A stretch of 16,605 bases of DNA, from NCBI GenBank assembly GCA_017467745.1, contig JAFUKV010000253.1:1-16605 (forward strand), read 5' to 3'. A program made the translations under genes and the position numbers. Shown piece by piece: positions 7,376 to 16,233 of the stretch. This stretch comes from Bacteroidaceae bacterium. GTDB taxonomy: Bacteria > Bacteroidota > Bacteroidia > Bacteroidales > CHK158-818. Within the stretch, counting starts at the first letter, position 1, and every line of letters begins with the position of its first letter. The notes under the pieces are model-generated. The model was not told where the DNA came from. It did not search any database and saw nothing but the letters and a program-made list of their open reading frames with translations.

Positions 7376-10354
7376 ATGAAGCTAATCAAATTCAAATCGA
7401 GATGGAGGTCTATCCCGATTCTTATAACAGGATTGTGCCTATGCCTAAACACTTATGCACAAACAATAGCCGTACACGGTACAATAACCGACGCCACTAC
7501 GGGAGAAACAGTTGTTGGAGCCAGTGTCGTAATTAAAGGTACGAGTAAAGGAGTCATTTCCGATATAGACGGAAAATACAACATCGAAATAGATGCCAAT
7601 GCCACATTACAATTTTCATTTATCGGATACGCAACCCAAGATATTCCGGTAAACGGACGTAAAACAATCAATGTAGCTTTACGAGAAGATGACACTATGT
7701 TGGACGAAATTGTCACCATCGGGTACGGTACTGTAAAAAAAGACGATGCTACCGGTTCCGTAACCGTTATTACTCCAAATGAAATAGCGCAAGGTTTGGC
7801 TACTTCTCCCCAAGATTTGCTGGTAGGCAAATCGCCCGGTGTAGTAGTTACTACAAACGGAGGCGAACCGGGCGGAGCTGCGAATATTCGGATTCGCGGA
7901 GGGTCTTCGCTAAATGCCACGAACGATCCGTTAATCGTTATCGACGGAGTTCCGGTAGACAATACGGGCGTTACCGGGATGTCTAATCCTTTAAGCATGA
8001 TTTCACCCGACAACATCGAAACATTTACCATTTTAAAAGACGCATCGGCAACAGCTATCTACGGATCGCGCGCATCGAACGGTGTTATTATCATCACCAC
8101 TAAAAAAGGTTCAAAAGGGGCTCCTCAAATCAATTTCAACGCAACGGCTACCGTCAGCACACCGAGAAATACGGTAGACGTTATGGATGCCGGACAATTC
8201 AAAAATATTGTTGCCCAACAATTAGGCGAAAGTTCACAGGCCTACGGATTATTAGGTACTCACAATACAAATTGGCAGGACGAAATTCTGCGCACAACCG
8301 TAAGTTCAGACTATAACCTCAGTGTCGGAGGAACATATAAATGGCTACCTTATCGGGTAGCAGCTTCCTATACCGACCAAAACGGTATTTTAAAAACATC
8401 AGCTATGGACCGTACTACGGCTTCAATTTCATTAACACCGAAGTTTTTCGACAATACGCTTAGTGTAACAGCAAACGTAAAAGGATTATATACTTACAGT
8501 CGATTTGCAGATATGTCGGCATTGGGTAATGCCATAAGTTTCGACCCGAGCCAATCCGTATACACCGAAGGACAAGAAATAGGCAACGGATATTTTATGT
8601 GGCTGAAACCGGGAACGGATTTTCCGATAGACATCGCTCCCGTCAATCCGGTATCTCTGTTAAACCAAAAAACAATGAAAGCCGATGTGTACAGAAGTGT
8701 AGGCAACCTGCAACTGGATTACAACATACCTTTTATACCCGGTATGCGAGCAAACCTGAATTTGGGTTACGACGTATCGAAAAGTACTCAGAAAAATACC
8801 ATTTTCGCCAATTCGCCGCAATCGTATAAAGAAAACGACAAAACAGGTAAAGAACAGGTAGAGACTCTACGACAATTAAAACGCAATCAATTGCTGGATT
8901 TTTACCTCAACTACATAAAAGAGGTTCCCTCTATCGATAGCCGTTTCGATGTCATGGGAGGTTACTCTTGGCAAAAATTTTATAGAGACGGAAGCACCGA
9001 AACCATATTACAACCGGACAATACCCGATGGTTTTATTCCAATTACGCTGATCATCTGCAATTGCTGTCATTCTTCGGGCGATTAAATTACAGTTTAAAA
9101 GAAACCTATCTGCTCACATTCACCATGCGCGGCGATGCTACATCCCGGTTTTCCAAAGACAACCGATGGGGAGCATTTCCGTCTGTGGCGTTAGGATGGA
9201 AACTAATAAACGAATCTTTCATGGAATCGCTTCGCCCGACACTATCTGATATGAAACTCCGGCTCGGATACGGATTAACCGGACAACAAGATATAGGCGA
9301 CCGCTATTTCCCCTACATGCCTTTGTACGCTTTGGGGTATCCCACCGCCCAGTACCCGTTTGGTGATTATTATTATAACACGCTGAGAGCTTCGGGATAT
9401 GATCCGAACATTAAATGGGAAGAAACTTCCACTTACAACATCGGATTAGACTTCGGATTCCTGAACGGACGTATTAACGGAGCTTTCGATTATTACTACC
9501 GTAAAACGAAAGACTTAATAAGCCTTATACCGGTACCGGCAGGTTCTAACCTGACAAATGAAATTTATACCAATATAGGAAGTCTACGCAACGAAGGGAT
9601 AGAATTTACCCTTAACGCAAAACCGATATCTACGAAAGATTGGTTTTGGGATATAACTTATAACATCGCCTATAACTCGAATAAGATAACAAAATTGAAT
9701 CAGAGTAATGATCCCGATTACTACATCCCCGTAGGAGGTATCGGAGGAGGAACGGGCAATACCGTACAAGCCCACAAAGTAGGTCACTCCGCTTATAGTT
9801 TCCTTCTTTACGAACAGGTATATGATGCTGACGGCAAACCGATAGAAGGACTATATGTCGACCAAAACGGCGATGGCACAATAGACCAAGCAGATTTACG
9901 TCTGCACAAAAGCAGAGATCCGAAAGTCGTCATGAGCCTTACCTCTCGATTAGAGTATAAAAAATTCGATTTCAGCTTTACGTTACGTGCCAATCTCGGA
10001 AATTACGTGTACGACAACGTACTCTCGCAAAATTCGAGTTACTCGGGCATTTACACCAGTGCCGGTTACTTAAACAATCTAATGACACGCGGTACAAAAT
10101 TCAAAAACGTAAATTACATGTCTGATTACTATTTGCGTAATGCCAGTTTTTTACGCTGCGATAATATCACGCTGGGATATACATGGGAAAACTTATGGAA
10201 AGACAAACTCAAACTCCGTTTATACGGAGCTGTTCAAAACCCGTTTGTTATTACCAAATATAAAGGACTTGATCCGGAAGTATTTTCCGGCATAGACAAC
10301 AACGTCTATCCCCGACCCGTGAACTGTTTATTAGGAGTTATCATTTCTTACTAA
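7376..10354 (+). CDS. SusC/RagA family TonB-linked outer-membrane transporter
   Basis: This 992-residue protein is the TonB-dependent barrel that carries glycan pieces across the outer membrane beneath a SusD lid. Starting at 7376 gives a proper signal peptide (basic start, hydrophobic core, probable cleavage after NTYA, residue 28). A carboxypeptidase-regulatory-like beta domain follows (about 30-105, VHGTITDATTGETVVGASV), then the family's DEIVTIGYGT at 110-119. The plug domain (about 120-245) carries IRIRGGSSLNATNDPLIVID and DASATAIYGSRASNGVIIIT, and the remainder forms the barrel. A VDQNGDGTIDQADL stretch near 828-841 is an EF-hand-like calcium loop common in this family. The SusD-type gene begins 17 nt after the stop. 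The co-occurring SusE-like protein suggests an alpha-glucan substrate, which is inference. Confidence 0.95.
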   Translation: MKLIKFKSRWRSIPILITGLCLCLNTYAQTIAVHGTITDATTGETVVGASVVIKGTSKGVISDIDGKYNIEIDANATLQFSFIGYATQDIPVNGRKTINVALREDDTMLDEIVTIGYGTVKKDDATGSVTVITPNEIAQGLATSPQDLLVGKSPGVVVTTNGGEPGGAANIRIRGGSSLNATNDPLIVIDGVPVDNTGVTGMSNPLSMISPDNIETFTILKDASATAIYGSRASNGVIIITTKKGSKGAPQINFNATATVSTPRNTVDVMDAGQFKNIVAQQLGESSQAYGLLGTHNTNWQDEILRTTVSSDYNLSVGGTYKWLPYRVAASYTDQNGILKTSAMDRTTASISLTPKFFDNTLSVTANVKGLYTYSRFADMSALGNAISFDPSQSVYTEGQEIGNGYFMWLKPGTDFPIDIAPVNPVSLLNQKTMKADVYRSVGNLQLDYNIPFIPGMRANLNLGYDVSKSTQKNTIFANSPQSYKENDKTGKEQVETLRQLKRNQLLDFYLNYIKEVPSIDSRFDVMGGYSWQKFYRDGSTETILQPDNTRWFYSNYADHLQLLSFFGRLNYSLKETYLLTFTMRGDATSRFSKDNRWGAFPSVALGWKLINESFMESLRPTLSDMKLRLGYGLTGQQDIGDRYFPYMPLYALGYPTAQYPFGDYYYNTLRASGYDPNIKWEETSTYNIGLDFGFLNGRINGAFDYYYRKTKDLISLIPVPAGSNLTNEIYTNIGSLRNEGIEFTLNAKPISTKDWFWDITYNIAYNSNKITKLNQSNDPDYYIPVGGIGGGTGNTVQAHKVGHSAYSFLLYEQVYDADGKPIEGLYVDQNGDGTIDQADLRLHKSRDPKVVMSLTSRLEYKKFDFSFTLRANLGNYVYDNVLSQNSSYSGIYTSAGYLNNLMTRGTKFKNVNYMSDYYLRNASFLRCDNITLGYTWENLWKDKLKLRLYGAVQNPFVITKYKGLDPEVFSGIDNNVYPRPVNCLLGVIISY

Positions 10355-10371
10355 TTTAAAATTACAATACG

Positions 10372-11979
10372 ATGAGAAAATCTATACATACAATTTTTTT
10401 CACGGGATGTGTAGCCTTGATACTCTCTTTGTCTTCATGTATAGGCGACTTAGACCTGAAACCGATAGACGAAAACGTAATACAACCGGATGACTTCGCT
10501 AAACATCCGGAATATTACGAACAATTCTTGGCTAAATTATACGCCGGATTAGCCGTATCCGGACAAGAAGGCCCTGCCGGGCGTCCCGATATAGAAGGTT
10601 TCGATGAAGGTATGGCGCAATACCTCCGTTCATATTGGAATCTGCAAGAATTACCTACCGACGAAGCTCTGCTGGGCTGGAATGATGCCGGAGTACCCGA
10701 ACTGAGTACCATAAATTGGTCTTCTTCCAACGGATTCATTTATGTAATGTACAGCCGCATTTACTTTCAGATTTCGCAATGCAACGAATTTCTGCGCATT
10801 ACCACCAGCGATCGTATTGCAGCCAACAATATCCCTTCTGAAATAGCCGAACTTATTCCGGGTTATCGTGCAGAAGCCCGTATGCTACGCGCCCTATCTT
10901 ACTGGCATGCCATCGACATGTTCGGGTCCGTACCTCTGGTTACCGAAGATAACGCTATTATGGAAACTCCCAGTCAAAAATCGAGAGCGGAAATTTTTCA
11001 GTTTATTTTAGACGAGCTGGCAGAAATAGAAGAATCCATTCCGCTAAATCCCGTTTACGGTAAAGTAGGTAGAGGCGCATTATGGATGCTACGGGCTAAA
11101 CTTTACCTGAACGCCGAAGTGTACATCGGCACACCCATGTACAGTCAATGTGCAGAAACCTGTTCGCAGATTATCAGTAAATACGGTACAGGCAGCGCAT
11201 ACGGCTTAGCCGATGAATATAAATTTTTATTCTGCGCCGATAATGATCGCTACGCAAGAGGCGGAAGCAGAGGCGAAATTCTGATGGTAGTTCCTTATGA
11301 TAAAGACCATACCCGAACATACGGAGGTACACTATATCTCACAACCGGAGCCTATGGAGGTGAAATAAACGCCTCAAACTACGGCTTAAACGGAGCATGG
11401 GCAGGTCCGAGAGCGACATCGCAATTAGCCCGGATTTTCGAACAAGGAGATAAAAGAGCCGCATTCTTTACAAATGGTACTTCCATAGAGAATACCGATT
11501 TAAGTAACTATCAGGATGGTTATTCTGTGGTAAAATATACGAACCTGCTATCGACCGATTGGGAAAATACAGGAGGAAGAAAAGAGGCTTATCCCGATAC
11601 AGATTACCCGATTTTCCGTTTGGCCGATACCTACTTGATGTATGCTGAATGTGCATATAGAGGAGCTGCCGACCAAGAGTTAGCCCGTACCTATATGAAT
11701 TACCTCCGTCAACGTGCCGGAGTAACACAATATGCCTCTATTACAGACATTACGTTAGATGAAATATTGAACGAACGTATGCGTGAATTATATTGGGAGG
11801 GACATCGCCGTTCAGACTTGATACGATTCGAGAAATTCACTTCGGCCGATTATCTCTGGGCTTGGAAAGGCGGCGTATTGACAGGAAAATCTATCGATAC
11901 GAAATATCGCCTCTACCCTATTCCCGCAAAAGAAATTGCCGCGAATCCGAGTATAAAACAAAATTTTGGATATAAATAA
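10372..11979 (+). CDS. RagB/SusD family glycan-binding outer-membrane lipoprotein
   Basis: This 535-residue surface lipoprotein should cap the SusC barrel and capture glycan. A type II signal peptide ends in LSLSSC, with the lipidated Cys at residue 23. The mature part starts IGDLDLKPIDENVIQPDDF, close to the start of starch-type SusD proteins (C-I-x-DLDI-P). Helical tetratricopeptide-like segments follow. The C-terminal RagB/SusD signatures are visible: DTDYPIFRLADTYLMYAECA, ILNERMRELYWEGHRRSDLIRF and YRLYPIPAKEIAANP near the end. Early GQEGPAGRPDIEGFDEG and ELPTDEALLGW recall the alpha-glucan-binding clade, though the substrate is not proven. It lies 17 nt after the SusC-type gene and 16 nt before the SusE-like gene, so it is the middle gene of the operon. 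Confidence 0.94.
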   Translation: MRKSIHTIFFTGCVALILSLSSCIGDLDLKPIDENVIQPDDFAKHPEYYEQFLAKLYAGLAVSGQEGPAGRPDIEGFDEGMAQYLRSYWNLQELPTDEALLGWNDAGVPELSTINWSSSNGFIYVMYSRIYFQISQCNEFLRITTSDRIAANNIPSEIAELIPGYRAEARMLRALSYWHAIDMFGSVPLVTEDNAIMETPSQKSRAEIFQFILDELAEIEESIPLNPVYGKVGRGALWMLRAKLYLNAEVYIGTPMYSQCAETCSQIISKYGTGSAYGLADEYKFLFCADNDRYARGGSRGEILMVVPYDKDHTRTYGGTLYLTTGAYGGEINASNYGLNGAWAGPRATSQLARIFEQGDKRAAFFTNGTSIENTDLSNYQDGYSVVKYTNLLSTDWENTGGRKEAYPDTDYPIFRLADTYLMYAECAYRGAADQELARTYMNYLRQRAGVTQYASITDITLDEILNERMRELYWEGHRRSDLIRFEKFTSADYLWAWKGGVLTGKSIDTKYRLYPIPAKEIAANPSIKQNFGYK

Positions 11980-11995
11980 AATACTGTTATCAACA

Positions 11996-13045
11996 ATGAA
12001 ACATCTGAAAAAATATATATTCTTACTGCTTTCTATCGTTTTATGGGGAGCATGTAGCGACGACGATTCTCCGGTTTACAACTTTCAAGCAGCTCCGGAA
12101 TTAGAGCCGTTAGTCAGCCCGGCATTTGTATTGAACGAAAGTTCTCAAAATTTCATTGCCGAGACTTTTTCTTGGACAAAAGGCAACTACGGCTTCCAAG
12201 CCGCCCCTCTCTATATTCTGGAAGTAGATAACGATAAAGAGTTTCCCGACCCTATTATATTAGGAGAATCTACCCGACCATACGTTCCCGTATATGTAGG
12301 AAAGATGAACACCGCCGCTCTCATATTAGGTGCGGAAGCCGGTTCCGCCCACAATTTATACGCCCGGATACAAGCTCAACTAACTCCCGACGTATCGGTT
12401 TACTCCGATCCCATCGACTTTACCGTAACCCCTTACGCCAGCGTTATAGAATACCCTACGCTTTACGTTCCGGGCTCTTATCAAGGATGGGACATCGCTA
12501 ATGCGCCGGTACTTACCTCCACCCGCATGAATAATAAGTACGAAGGGTATTTGAACCTTGTAATGGAGAACAATCCGAACGATGCCGTTGCCTTTAAACT
12601 TACAACAAAACCGGCATGGGGACAAGGTATCGAATACGGAGCCGGAAGCGGACCGGGAAAATTAGCTGAAAAAGGCGGGGACATATCTATCTCTCCTCAG
12701 GGATATTATCTGTTAAAAGTAGATTTGAACACGCTAACTTATACAGCTACAAAAATCAATACTGTCTCTATCTACGGTTCGGCAACAGGAGAACCCTCTG
12801 CCGATATAATGCTCACCCCTACTCCTTCCGGAACATGGACAAGCACAGCAACTCTTCAAGCAGGGAGCTTCCATTTCAGAATAAACCAATCTGAGGATAT
12901 CCGATATAGCGATACAAATAATGACGGAATTATAGAAAATCAATCGTCTGCCGAAATTCCGATACCGCAAGCCGGAGAATATACCATTACCCTATCGTTA
13001 GATAAGGCCCCATACAGTTATCAACTCACACCAGTAAGTCTCTGA
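11996..13045 (+). CDS. SusE/SusF-like surface glycan-binding lipoprotein
   Basis: This 349-residue outer-membrane lipoprotein probably holds starch-like glycan at the cell surface. The start at 11996 gives a type II signal peptide ending LWGAC (Cys20), followed directly by SDDD, an acidic patch like the Bacteroidota surface-export signal. The N-terminal SusE-type domain (about 26-147) includes FSWTKGNYGFQAAPLYILEV. A first carbohydrate-binding-like module (about 152-255) opens with PTLYVPGSYQGWD and ends with GYYLLKVDLNTLTYTATKI, both typical of SusE/F. A second, more divergent module (about 256-349) keeps few aromatic residues (Trp281, Phe294, Tyr304). At 349 residues it is somewhat shorter than the SusE I recall. 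A start at 11966 would overlap the SusD gene and bury the signal peptide, so it is not used. Confidence 0.87.
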   Translation: MKHLKKYIFLLLSIVLWGACSDDDSPVYNFQAAPELEPLVSPAFVLNESSQNFIAETFSWTKGNYGFQAAPLYILEVDNDKEFPDPIILGESTRPYVPVYVGKMNTAALILGAEAGSAHNLYARIQAQLTPDVSVYSDPIDFTVTPYASVIEYPTLYVPGSYQGWDIANAPVLTSTRMNNKYEGYLNLVMENNPNDAVAFKLTTKPAWGQGIEYGAGSGPGKLAEKGGDISISPQGYYLLKVDLNTLTYTATKINTVSIYGSATGEPSADIMLTPTPSGTWTSTATLQAGSFHFRINQSEDIRYSDTNNDGIIENQSSAEIPIPQAGEYTITLSLDKAPYSYQLTPVSL

Positions 13046-13058
13046 TGTTTCTATCGTT

Positions 13059-13092
13059 AAAAAGTTGCCGTTTTAATAGCGGCAACTTTTTT
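13059..13092 (+). terminator. Intrinsic terminator after the Sus-type operon
   Basis: AAAAAGTTGCCG (13059-13070) pairs perfectly with CGGCAACTTTTT (13080-13091) around a 9-nt loop, ending in a T-run. It begins 14 nt after the stop of the SusE-like gene and closes the operon, so the operon has only three genes. Confidence 0.9.
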
Positions 13093-13192
13093 ATTATCGA
13101 AAAACAGAACAATCCACGAAAGCATAGCCCAAATCGGCCAAACCTACATTTATCATTTTATCGGATATTTCTTATTTTCATAATATTTTTAT

Positions 13193-13200
13193 TACTTTTG
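13193..13200 (+). promoter_or_regulatory. -7 promoter element for the receiver-PEP synthase-like gene
   Basis: TACTTTTG is an exact TAnnTTTG match, 51 nt before the ATG at 13252. TTTC at 13168-13171, 21 nt upstream, is a possible degenerate -33 element. Transcription would start near 13207. Confidence 0.55.
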
Positions 13201-13206
13201 ATTTTG

Positions 13207-13222
13207 GTAATTGTATAATTAC
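13207..13222 (+). promoter_or_regulatory. Inverted repeat at the predicted transcription start
   Basis: GTAATT (13207-13212) and AATTAC (13217-13222) are perfect inverted 6-bp arms separated by 4 nt. They fall at the predicted start of transcription of the following gene, where a repressor could sit. The arms are short and AT-rich, so chance is a real alternative. Confidence 0.3.
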
Positions 13223-13251
13223 TTATGATATAAATTTGGAATATCTCGGAT

Positions 13252-16212
13252 ATGAACTCGCATAAACTCAGCAACTTTTATCTCAAAGACACCTCTTTCG
13301 CCAATTTAATGCAAAAACGCATTTTCAATGTATTGCTTATAGCCAGCCGTTATGATACGTTTATTTTAGAAGACGACGGACGGGTAGACGAGCAGATTTT
13401 TATGGAATACGCTTCGCTCAATCTTAGATATCCACCCCGTTTTACTCAGGTTAATACCCACAAAGAGGCTTTTGATGAGCTTGCTTCAAAACGGTTCGAT
13501 TTGGTTATTTCCATGCCGGGCATCGACAACAGCGATCACTTTGAACAGGCCAAAGAGATAAAAAGAATGTATCCGGACATTCCCATTGTTATACTAACGC
13601 CCTTTTCCCGCGAAGTATCGCAACGAATAGCTAACGAAGATTTAAGCGCTATCGATTATGTTTTCAGTTGGCTGGGGAACGCCGATTTATTGCTGGCAAT
13701 TATCAAATTGCTGGAAGATAAAATGAACGTAGAAGAAGATGTAAATTCGGTAGGCGTACAGGTAATTTTGTTCGTTGAAGATTCTATCCGCTTTTATTCG
13801 TCTATCCTTCCACATTTGTATAAATTCGTTTTACAGCAATCGCAAATATTTTCTACCGAAGCGCTTAACGAGCACGAACGGATGTTGCGTATGCGGGGGC
13901 GCCCGAAAATTCTAATGGCAAGAAGTTATGAAGAAGCTATCAAAATATTCGACAAATATCAGAACAACCTCTTAGGTATTGTTTCGGATATCAGTTTCAT
14001 GCGAAACGGAGAAAAAGATAAACTTGCCGGCGTAGAGTTTTGCTCTTATGTACGCGAAAAAGATCAATCATTACCTATCATATTAGATTCGTCCGAAGAA
14101 AAGAACCATTGTTACGCATCAAAATTGAACGCTTCTTTCTTAGACAAAAACTCTAAAAAATTTCCGGTCGACTTACGAAAAACTATTTTACGAAATTTCG
14201 GATTCGGCGATTTCGAGTTCCTCAATCCGGCAACAGGAGAGGTCATAGCCAAAATACGAAACCTGAAAGATCTGCAAAACATTATATTTACTATTCCGGC
14301 AGACTCGCTGTTATATCACGGGCAGCGTAATCATATATCTCGATGGTTGTATTCGCGCGCCATGTTCCCGCTTGCGGAAATTATCCGGCAATGGAAATTT
14401 GACGATAAAACGAATATAAGCGAAGCCCGACAGATGATATTTGACGCTATCGTGCAATACCGTAAGATGAAAAATAGAGGTATCGTAGCGGTTTTCGAAC
14501 GTGATAGATTCGATAAATATTCAAACTTCGCCCGCATCGGACAAGGGTCTCTGGGAGGTAAGGGGCGCGGTTTAGCTTTTATAGACTCTCTCATTAAACG
14601 GCATCAGGTATTGGACGATTTTGAAAACGTATGCGTTACCATACCCAAAACGGTTGTCCTGTGTACAGATGTATTCGATGAATTCATGGAGACTAATAAT
14701 CTCTATCAAATAGCTCTTTCGGATATACCGGACGAGCAGATTTTACATTACTTTTTACGGGCAAAATTACCCGATAAACTAATCGGCGATTTTCTTGCGT
14801 TTTTCGATGCGGTGAAATGCCCCATCGCCATCCGGTCGTCCAGCCTGTTGGAAGACTCCCACTATCAGCCGTTTGCGGGAATCTACTCTACATACATGAT
14901 TCCGTATAGCGATGACAAATACGAAATGCTGCGTATGTTGAGCGACTCTATCAAAGCCGTGTACGCTTCGGTATTTTATGCTGATAGCAAGGCTTATATG
15001 GTGGCAACCTCAAACATTATAGACCAAGAAAAAATGGCTATTATCCTACAAGAAGTTGTCGGTAAGCAATATGACGGACGCTACTATCCGTCTTTCTCGG
15101 GAGTAGCCCGGTCTCTCAATTATTACCCCATTAACGACGAACAGCCCGAAGACGGTATTGCCGATGTAGCCGTAGGGTTAGGAAAATACATTGTTGATGG
15201 AGGCCGAAGCCTGCGATTCTCACCCAAGCATCCGCATAACATATTGCAGACAAGCACGCTCGATTTAGCTCTGCAAGATACGCAAACCCGTTTCTACGCA
15301 CTGGAAACGAAAGCCCTTGAAAAACCTTTCTCGGTAGACGACAGTTTTAATCTGCTGAAACTTCGTATACATGAAGCCGAAAAGGATAACTCTTTACGAT
15401 TGATGGTATCGACATTCGACCCTTATGAGCAAATCATGAGAGACGGCTATTATGAAGGCGGACGTAAAGTGGTTACTTTTGCAAATATATTGCAACATGA
15501 CCTTTTCCCGTTAGCGGAATTATTGCAAAAAATGCTGAAATTCGGAGCGGAAGAAATGGGTCGTCATGTCGAAATCGAATTCGCTGCCAACCTTCCGGAC
15601 GAAACAAATAAACGGGGAGTTATATACTGGCTGCAAATCAGACCGATAGTAGATACAAAAGAGATGATAGACGACAATATCGTAGACATAGACGAAACCG
15701 ATGTTTTTCTAAAATCAAACTCTGCCTTAGGACATGGCATTATGAATAACATGCGCCATGTAGTTTACGTAAAACCCGAAAGTTTTTCTTCATCAAAGAA
15801 TATATTGATTGCACGCGAAATTGAAAAAATAAATCGTAACTTTGTAGAACGTGGAGAAAATTATATTTTAGTCGGTCCGGGTAGATGGGGTTCAAGCGAT
15901 ACTGCATTAGGTATCCCCGTAAAATGGCCTCATATATCGAATGCGAGGTTGATTGTTGAATCTTCTTTATCGGATTATCGCATCGACCCAAGTCAGGGGA
16001 CGCACTTTTTCCAGAACCTAACATCGTTCGGAGTAGGATATTTCTCCATCAATCCGTTTTTACATGACGGTATCTACGATATAGACTATTTAAACAGTTT
16101 ACCTGCCGAACAAGAGTCAGAATCGGTACGAGTAGTGGTTTTCGATGAACCTGTAACAGTAAAAATAAACGGCAAAAAAAATATCGGGGTTGTATTAAAA
16201 CCTCAACAATAA
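13252..16212 (+). CDS. Receiver-domain protein with a PEP synthase-type ATP/pyruvate-binding domain
   Basis: This 986-residue cytoplasmic protein is usually annotated in Bacteroidales as phosphoenolpyruvate synthase or PEP/pyruvate-binding protein. A first receiver-like domain (about 24-155) lacks the acidic pocket and phospho-acceptor: Ala-Ser replaces the acid pair near 31-32, FDLVISMPG at 82-90 has no Asp at the acceptor site, and Trp140 replaces Lys. A second receiver-like domain (about 168-315) keeps Glu176-Asp177, Asp246, Ser280 and Lys299. The PPDK_N-type ATP-grasp domain (about 425-800) shows GQGSLGGKGRG at 430-440, AIRSSSLLEDSHYQPFAGIY at 526-545, FSGVARS at 615-621 and the closing YWLQIRPI at 792-799. 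The phosphohistidine swivel domain and the PEP-binding barrel of true PEP synthase are not visible. The last 180 residues contain GPGRWGSSD at 875-883. The substrate and reaction are unknown. A promoter lies upstream and another gene follows after 21 nt. Confidence 0.88.
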   Translation: MNSHKLSNFYLKDTSFANLMQKRIFNVLLIASRYDTFILEDDGRVDEQIFMEYASLNLRYPPRFTQVNTHKEAFDELASKRFDLVISMPGIDNSDHFEQAKEIKRMYPDIPIVILTPFSREVSQRIANEDLSAIDYVFSWLGNADLLLAIIKLLEDKMNVEEDVNSVGVQVILFVEDSIRFYSSILPHLYKFVLQQSQIFSTEALNEHERMLRMRGRPKILMARSYEEAIKIFDKYQNNLLGIVSDISFMRNGEKDKLAGVEFCSYVREKDQSLPIILDSSEEKNHCYASKLNASFLDKNSKKFPVDLRKTILRNFGFGDFEFLNPATGEVIAKIRNLKDLQNIIFTIPADSLLYHGQRNHISRWLYSRAMFPLAEIIRQWKFDDKTNISEARQMIFDAIVQYRKMKNRGIVAVFERDRFDKYSNFARIGQGSLGGKGRGLAFIDSLIKRHQVLDDFENVCVTIPKTVVLCTDVFDEFMETNNLYQIALSDIPDEQILHYFLRAKLPDKLIGDFLAFFDAVKCPIAIRSSSLLEDSHYQPFAGIYSTYMIPYSDDKYEMLRMLSDSIKAVYASVFYADSKAYMVATSNIIDQEKMAIILQEVVGKQYDGRYYPSFSGVARSLNYYPINDEQPEDGIADVAVGLGKYIVDGGRSLRFSPKHPHNILQTSTLDLALQDTQTRFYALETKALEKPFSVDDSFNLLKLRIHEAEKDNSLRLMVSTFDPYEQIMRDGYYEGGRKVVTFANILQHDLFPLAELLQKMLKFGAEEMGRHVEIEFAANLPDETNKRGVIYWLQIRPIVDTKEMIDDNIVDIDETDVFLKSNSALGHGIMNNMRHVVYVKPESFSSSKNILIAREIEKINRNFVERGENYILVGPGRWGSSDTALGIPVKWPHISNARLIVESSLSDYRIDPSQGTHFFQNLTSFGVGYFSINPFLHDGIYDIDYLNSLPAEQESESVRVVVFDEPVTVKINGKKNIGVVLKPQQ

Positions 16213-16233
16213 CGATTATTATAAACAACCGGT

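Noticed and set aside
7453..8031. 192-codon open frame on the minus strand inside the SusC-type gene
   Set aside because: It is an antisense shadow of a well-supported coding region, with no signal, domain or promoter of its own.
11966..11995. Earlier start for the SusE-like gene
   Set aside because: It overlaps the end of the SusD gene and places ten residues before a complete lipoprotein signal peptide.
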